From an uncultured Lachnospiraceae bacterium (GTDB lineage Bacteria; Bacillota; Clostridia; Lachnospirales; Lachnospiraceae), in NCBI GenBank assembly GCA_949502235.1, contig CATBDC010000034.1, forward strand, positions 1 through 43,132: DNA of 43,132 nt. The letters are read 5' to 3'. This document shows positions 41,986 to 43,132 of the stretch, one piece after another. Positions within the stretch are counted from its first letter, which is position 1; every line of letters starts with the position of its first letter. The notes under the pieces are model-generated. The model worked only from the letters and a program-made list of their open reading frames with translations. It searched no databases and was not told the origin of the DNA. The position numbers were made by a program, and so were the translations under genes.

Positions 41986-42003
41986 TTTAAGGAGGATATG
42001 TCA

Positions 42004-42858
42004 TTGAGAAAAAATAAGGTATTAAAAGAATATGCTTTGATCACTATCGGTATTTTCATAGTGGCGGCTGCGGTTTATTTTTTTATGGTTCCGGGGAATA
42101 TTGTAATGGGAAGTGTTACCGGTCTGGCGATGGTGCTTATTAAGGTGGTTCCGGTCCCTCTTTCCGTGATGACGTTTATTTTAAATGTTGTCTGTCTTGT
42201 TCTCGGATATCTCCTGGTAGGGAAGGAGTTCGGGGGAAAGACAGTCTATGCATCGGTTCTTATGCCAGGATTTTTAAACATTTTTGAGCGGATATTTCCG
42301 AATCAGCCGTCTCTTACAGATAATATCATTCTGGATGCCCTTTCCTTTATTATCATTGTCAGTATCGGACAGGTTATAATGTTTAACCAGAATGCATCCT
42401 CAGGGGGACTGGATGTGATTGCCAAGATCCTGAATAAATATTTTTACTTTGATTTGGGGAAATCTGTTACGATTGCAGGAATGGTCATTGTTGTAAGCTC
42501 TGTTTTCTTCTATGATAAGGTAACGCTTGTCGTGGGCGCTCTGGGAACGTATTTTAACGGGATTGTTGTGGATGAGTATATCAGCGGCTTTTCGAGGAAA
42601 AAGAAGGTTTCTATTCTTTCTAAGGAGTATGAGGAGATTAAGGATTATATCATGAAGGAATTAAAGCGCGGCGTTACGATTTATACTGCCAGGGGAGGGT
42701 ATGATGACGTGGAACGCACAGAGCTTGTTACGATAGTGAACAAAAATGAATATGCGCTTTTGATAAAGCATATCAGGGAAGTAGATAAAGAAGCATTTAT
42801 TACTGTGGCAACCATAAGCGAAGTGGTTGGGATGTGGAATGCCCCCGGACGGAAATAA
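42004..42858 (+). CDS. YitT-family membrane protein
   Basis: The protein has 284 residues from TTG 42004, eight bases after AAGGAGG; ATG 41998 is only two bases from that site. About five membrane segments fill the first 190 residues (YALITIGIFIVAAAVYFFMVP, GSVTGLAMVLIKVVPVPLSV, NQNASSGGLDVIAKILNKYF). The C-terminal ~85 residues form a cytosolic DUF2179 domain (YIMKELKRGVTIYTARGGYDDVERTELVTIVNKNEYALLIKHI). The YitT family is widespread in Firmicutes and has no settled function. Confidence 0.9.
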   Translation: MRKNKVLKEYALITIGIFIVAAAVYFFMVPGNIVMGSVTGLAMVLIKVVPVPLSVMTFILNVVCLVLGYLLVGKEFGGKTVYASVLMPGFLNIFERIFPNQPSLTDNIILDALSFIIIVSIGQVIMFNQNASSGGLDVIAKILNKYFYFDLGKSVTIAGMVIVVSSVFFYDKVTLVVGALGTYFNGIVVDEYISGFSRKKKVSILSKEYEEIKDYIMKELKRGVTIYTARGGYDDVERTELVTIVNKNEYALLIKHIREVDKEAFITVATISEVVGMWNAPGRK

Positions 42859-42873
42859 AAAGATATAAAAGGA

Positions 42874-42902
42874 TTGACTTCTTTGTATTTTGGATATATT
42901 AT
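42874..42902 (+). promoter_or_regulatory. Promoter upstream of the truncated ATPase gene
   Basis: TTGACT (42874-42879) and TATTAT (42897-42902) are 17 bp apart. The predicted start lies inside the tandem repeat that follows directly. Confidence 0.5.
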
Positions 42903-42904
42903 AA

Positions 42905-42979
42905 TCATAAGATACTAAATCGTAAGATACTAAATCATAAGATACTAAATCATAAGATACTAGATTATAAGAGTCTGAA
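42905..42979. repeat. Five-copy 15-bp tandem repeat
   Basis: TCATAAGATACTAAA repeats at 42905, 42920 (one change), 42935, 42950 (one change) and 42965 (degenerate, several changes), exactly 15 bp apart with no spacers. It starts directly after a promoter and ends about 19 bp before the next ORF. It may be an operator array or simply a slippage-prone repeat. Confidence 0.85.
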
Positions 42980-42997
42980 ATAAGAGAGGTGAAAAAT

Positions 42998-43102
42998 ATG
43001 TTTTACTGCCGCGAAGCTGAGCTTTCAAAACTAAATAAACGTTATAAGGACGGAGAATTTGAGTGTATTGTTATCTATCCTGTCTTTAGTATCAGACATT
43101 AA
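42998..43102 (+). pseudogene. Broken start of an archaeal-type AAA ATPase gene
   Basis: ATG 42998 follows GAGAGGTG. The 34 residues begin MFYCREAELSKLNKRYKDG, then EFECIVIY. This is the standard N-terminus of archaeal-type ATPases (with DUF234), where IVIYGRRRVGKT (the Walker A loop) would follow. Here the frame turns to PVFSIRH and stops at 43102. The break lies near base 43080. The last ~50 bases of the window are A/T-rich and unrelated, perhaps the end of an inserted element. The rest of the gene, if present, lies beyond the window. Confidence 0.65.
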
Positions 43103-43132
43103 AAAATGGCGTTAACGATAATAAAAAAAGAG

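Noticed and set aside
42905-42979. Possible CRISPR array
   Set aside because: The units are only 15 bp and directly adjacent with no spacers; no cas genes are near.

Overview
The window looks like a chromosomal contig from a spore-forming, low-to-mid GC Firmicute, most likely a gut Lachnospiraceae-type clostridium. It carries spoIIGA-sigE, sigG, cotJABC, a mraZ-led division and cell-wall cluster, pth-mfd, a PrsA-like foldase and many small-protein families typical of that group. The genus cannot be settled from the sequence alone. No rRNA, tRNA or CRISPR array was recognised.

Region 1 (1-6901) is accessory DNA. The left edge is a decayed fragment of a conjugative-element replication initiator. 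It is fused to the 3' part of a spore-coat catalase gene, cotJC. A serine-recombinase element of exactly 5,700 bp (crossover at 795/796 and 6495/6496) splits cotJC in two. It carries an NlpC/P60-like gene tail, a Phd antitoxin with a truncated ParE toxin, a Vat-like acetyltransferase, a leader peptide with a possible attenuator, a small HTH protein, the tail of an alpha/beta hydrolase, a MATE efflux pump behind a palindromic operator, a small ORF and the recombinase. The reconstructed circular junction has two 19-bp arms placed symmetrically about a TC/GA dinucleotide. This strongly supports both the element ends and recombinase-driven integration.

Region 2 (6902-27507) is core sporulation and division DNA. 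cotJB and cotJA face left. An FtsW/RodA/SpoVE gene, a DegV protein and a small membrane protein face right. A MraZ-box promoter then drives mraZ-rsmH-ftsL-two class B PBPs-mraY-murD-ftsW, followed by divIB/ftsQ, ftsZ, spoIIGA, sigE and a beta-CASP hydrolase. murE, murF, murG and ftsA are not in the cluster. sigG is on the opposite strand, convergent with the sigE group. A HAD phosphatase, a small acidic protein and a membrane-anchored FMN-binding-like protein follow.

Region 3 (27639-34994) holds pth, mfd, a PrsA-like lipoprotein, a YqeY protein, a DUF2804 protein and a TetR-type repressor.

Region 4 (35105-41915) is a probable peptide and pyroglutamate operon facing away from the TetR gene. 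It encodes a 1,087-residue cytosolic M14 metallopeptidase, a two-part DUF969/DUF979 membrane transporter (families linked to 5-oxoproline), an M29-like aminopeptidase and pyroglutamyl-peptidase. It is the best candidate here for an incompletely described system. A YitT-family protein, a promoter, a five-copy 15-bp tandem repeat and the broken start of an archaeal-type AAA ATPase gene end the window.
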